Assembly (NCBI GenBank): GCA_026984355.1
Contig: JALSSG010000255.1
Coordinates: 1-6,675, forward strand
Direction: 5' to 3'
From: Hydrogenothermaceae bacterium
Lineage (GTDB): Bacteria; Aquificota; Aquificia; Aquificales; Hydrogenothermaceae
Length of the DNA: 6,675 nucleotides
A model generated the notes under the pieces. That model searched no databases. It had not been told where the DNA came from and saw only the letters and a program-made list of their open reading frames with translations. Shown here one piece after another: positions 5,468 to 6,675 of the stretch (positions are counted from its first letter, which is position 1; every line of letters starts with the position of its first letter). A program made the position numbers and the translations under genes.

Positions 5468-6273
5468 TATTTCTCCTCCACATAAAAAATTGAACTTTGA
5501 TATCCAACTACAGCTGACTTGTCCCCTGAAGTATCACCAGAAGTTTTATAATCTAAAACTTTAGCTTTCCAGTTTTTCCTTTTTGCTAAGTCTATTATTG
5601 CTTCCATACCTATTTTTCCACATGCTTCACATTTTTCCATTTCTTTTAAAGAAAGTTTTTCTACTGCAATATTGCAGTGGTAATCTATCTGCTTTGCTAC
5701 ATTATCTGGATAGTAATGGCTTAAATCTGTACTTACAACGATTATAGTATTTTCATCTTTAAAGTAGTCCATTATATACTCAACTATTGAATAATGAATC
5801 TGACCATAAACTAAAGGAATAATTGAAAAATCTTCTAGAACCATTTGCAAAAATGGAACCTGAACCTCTAAAGAATGTTCTTTTATATGAGGTATTGTAT
5901 TTAGCGTAATTGGTAGGTTTTTATTTTCTAAAACAAACTTATCAATCCTTTCTTTATTTACCTTTACCTGTCCTAAAGGTGTAAGCCAATAATCATAATA
6001 ACCAAATGATACGCCATTAAAAGGTACATAATGGGAAGGTCCTATTAATAGGATATCGTAATGCTTTTTCTTATCTAAGTTTAAAAACTGTTTATAACTT
6101 ACAGCTGCTACAGGTCCAGAATATATATATCCAGCATGTGGACTTATAACCGCTTCAGGTTTATATGGATACAAAGGTGCCTGTTCTAAAAACTCTGTAA
6201 GCATATTTCTTAATTCTAATGATTGGCCAGGATAAAATAAGTTGCTTACTGCAGGTTGTCTAACAGACAACAT
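5467..6273 (-). CDS. MEMO-family protein (AmmeMemoRadiSam system protein B)
   Basis: The 268-residue protein has the length and order of the MEMO family, which is related in fold to class III extradiol dioxygenases. Motifs are FYPG (13-16), SPHAGYIYSGP (44-54, H46), GPSHYVP (78-84, H81), EHSLEVQVPF (132-141), STDLSH (181-186, D183 and H186), CEACGK (215-220) and SGDTSGDKS (245-253). H46, H81 and H186 match the conserved pocket known from human MEMO1, which has been reported to bind metal. The human pocket cysteine falls in the SGDTSGDKS segment, where no Cys is present. The ATG at 6273 has an AAGGGGG site just upstream. It leads a two-gene unit with AMMECR1, and a plausible promoter lies at 6308-6335. 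The third usual member, a radical SAM enzyme, is not adjacent on either visible side. Confidence 0.93.
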   Translation of the reverse strand: MLSVRQPAVSNLFYPGQSLELRNMLTEFLEQAPLYPYKPEAVISPHAGYIYSGPVAAVSYKQFLNLDKKKHYDILLIGPSHYVPFNGVSFGYYDYWLTPLGQVKVNKERIDKFVLENKNLPITLNTIPHIKEHSLEVQVPFLQMVLEDFSIIPLVYGQIHYSIVEYIMDYFKDENTIIVVSTDLSHYYPDNVAKQIDYHCNIAVEKLSLKEMEKCEACGKIGMEAIIDLAKRKNWKAKVLDYKTSGDTSGDKSAVVGYQSSIFYVEEK

Positions 6274-6388
6274 CTTTTCCCCCTTTTGATTTAATTTCTT
6301 GTGAGAAAATATAATAAATTTTAAAAATTTGACAATAGTAAACTAAGATTTTGTTATGTGTATAAAAAGGTTAATCTACAAATTAGTT
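6274..6388. other. Intergenic spacer between mobA-like gene and MEMO operon
   Basis: These 115 bases are extremely AT-rich. They hold the candidate MEMO promoter and ribosome binding site. Just after the mobA-like stop, the minus strand has a very short TAAT/ATTA repeat followed by CCTTTTT, too weak to call a terminator. On the plus strand a perfect TTGACA at 6329-6334 overlaps the minus-strand -35, but only a poor -10 (TGTTAT at 6352-6357) follows at 17 bases. No small ORF or recognisable RNA was seen. Confidence 0.5.
6308..6335 (-). promoter_or_regulatory. Candidate sigma-70-type promoter for the MEMO-AMMECR1 operon
   Basis: On the minus strand TTGTCA (6335-6330, five of six to TTGACA) and TATATT (6313-6308, five of six to TATAAT) are separated by 16 bases. 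The predicted start near 6301 would leave a leader of about 27 bases with the ribosome binding site before the MEMO ATG at 6273. Its position between two same-strand genes fits. The region is very AT-rich, so chance matches are a real risk. Confidence 0.45.
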
Positions 6389-6675
6389 TTAACAAAGGTT
6401 TTTTAATCTTTCGTAATCTTCAGGTGTATTTATACTCCAGTATGTATAAAGTTTTTTATCAATATTTTTTAAATCTTTTTCATATATAATTTTCTTATTT
6501 AGTTGCTTTATAAATGAGAACATAGATTTTTGTCCACTCTTATATATATCCTTAGCCTTCTCTAAAGCAGATTTCTTATACAAAGCATTTAGTGGTTGAA
6601 ACTTATCTTTAATTACAGGTATTACTGCTTCATAATTTTCAATAGTTTGATGTAAAAACTTAATAACTTCAGAAT
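6389..6675 (-). CDS. mobA: MobA-like molybdenum cofactor guanylyltransferase, C-terminal part (5' end outside window)
   Basis: The frame is open from the right window edge to the TAA at 6389-6391, giving 94 complete codons. Full-length MobA is about 190-200 residues, so roughly the C-terminal half is visible. The fragment contains AVIPVIKDKFQPLNALYKKS (residues 16-35 of the visible part), the MobA pattern of a hydrophobic strand, then QPL-x-A-LY-x-KS. It ends near WSINTPEDYERLK, matching the INTPED element near the C-terminus of MobA. The N-terminal GTP-binding loop is outside the window. MobA transfers GMP from GTP to molybdopterin, maturing the bis-MGD cofactor of enzymes such as nitrate or polysulfide reductases; it is cytosolic. 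A related nucleotidyltransferase cannot be excluded from the fragment alone. The TTG at 6583-6581 is internal, because family-conserved residues continue upstream of it. Confidence 0.75.
   Translation of the reverse strand, partial: SEVIKFLHQTIENYEAVIPVIKDKFQPLNALYKKSALEKAKDIYKSGQKSMFSFIKQLNKKIIYEKDLKNIDKKLYTYWSINTPEDYERLKNLC

Noticed and set aside
6389..6583. A complete 64-residue gene starting at the TTG at 6583
   Set aside because: The same frame stays open to the window edge and the upstream residues (AVIPV, QPL) match MobA, so the TTG is internal and the gene is truncated by the window.
1..6675. tRNA, rRNA, CRISPR array, transposon ends or long repeats
   Set aside because: No GC-rich structured segments, regularly spaced repeats, transposase fragments or long inverted repeats were visible on reading both strands.

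Overview
This is an AT-rich (about one third G+C by eye), gene-dense bacterial window with eight protein genes, two of them cut by the window edges. Codon use is A/T-ending throughout, Lys, Ile and Glu are frequent, genes overlap by 1-4 bases, and the AMMECR1/MEMO pair occurs beside a chemoreceptor and a MobA-like gene. This fits a motile thermophile of the Aquificota, perhaps a Hydrogenothermaceae member such as Sulfurihydrogenibium. That assignment is inference, because no rRNA or other marker gene is present. No tRNA, rRNA, CRISPR array, insertion sequence or attachment site was seen, and no gene-free stretch reaches 300 bases.

Left block (about 1-2669, minus strand). Four genes form a tight operon transcribed right to left: a WrbA-like flavodoxin, a small ABM-fold (heme-oxygenase-like) monooxygenase, a RuBisCO-like protein (RLP) of the MtnW/YkrW type, and the HAD phosphatase MtnX (3' end outside the window). 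Junctions are TAATG, ATGA and ATGA. MtnW and MtnX normally catalyse consecutive steps of methionine salvage: enolisation of 2,3-diketo-5-methylthiopentyl-1-phosphate, then removal of the phosphate. MtnX keeps every expected motif. The RLP keeps the family scaffold but has replaced the catalytic lysine, one metal-ligand aspartate, the KP/KG-loop lysine and the triple-glycine phosphate site. This is the most interesting signal in the window.

Middle block (2749-4856, plus strand). A divergent 79-base intergenic region leads into a two-transmembrane methyl-accepting chemotaxis receptor, followed 53 bases later by a small dual-specificity-type protein tyrosine phosphatase with an intact CX5R loop. 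The usual general-acid aspartate is not obvious.

Right block (4862-6675, minus strand). A MEMO-family protein and an AMMECR1 protein are joined by a TAATG overlap (proteins B and A of the AmmeMemoRadiSam system). Their radical SAM partner is not in the window. They converge on the phosphatase gene with only five bases between stop codons. Upstream, after a 115-base gap with a plausible promoter, lies the C-terminal part of a MobA-like molybdenum-cofactor guanylyltransferase that runs off the right edge.
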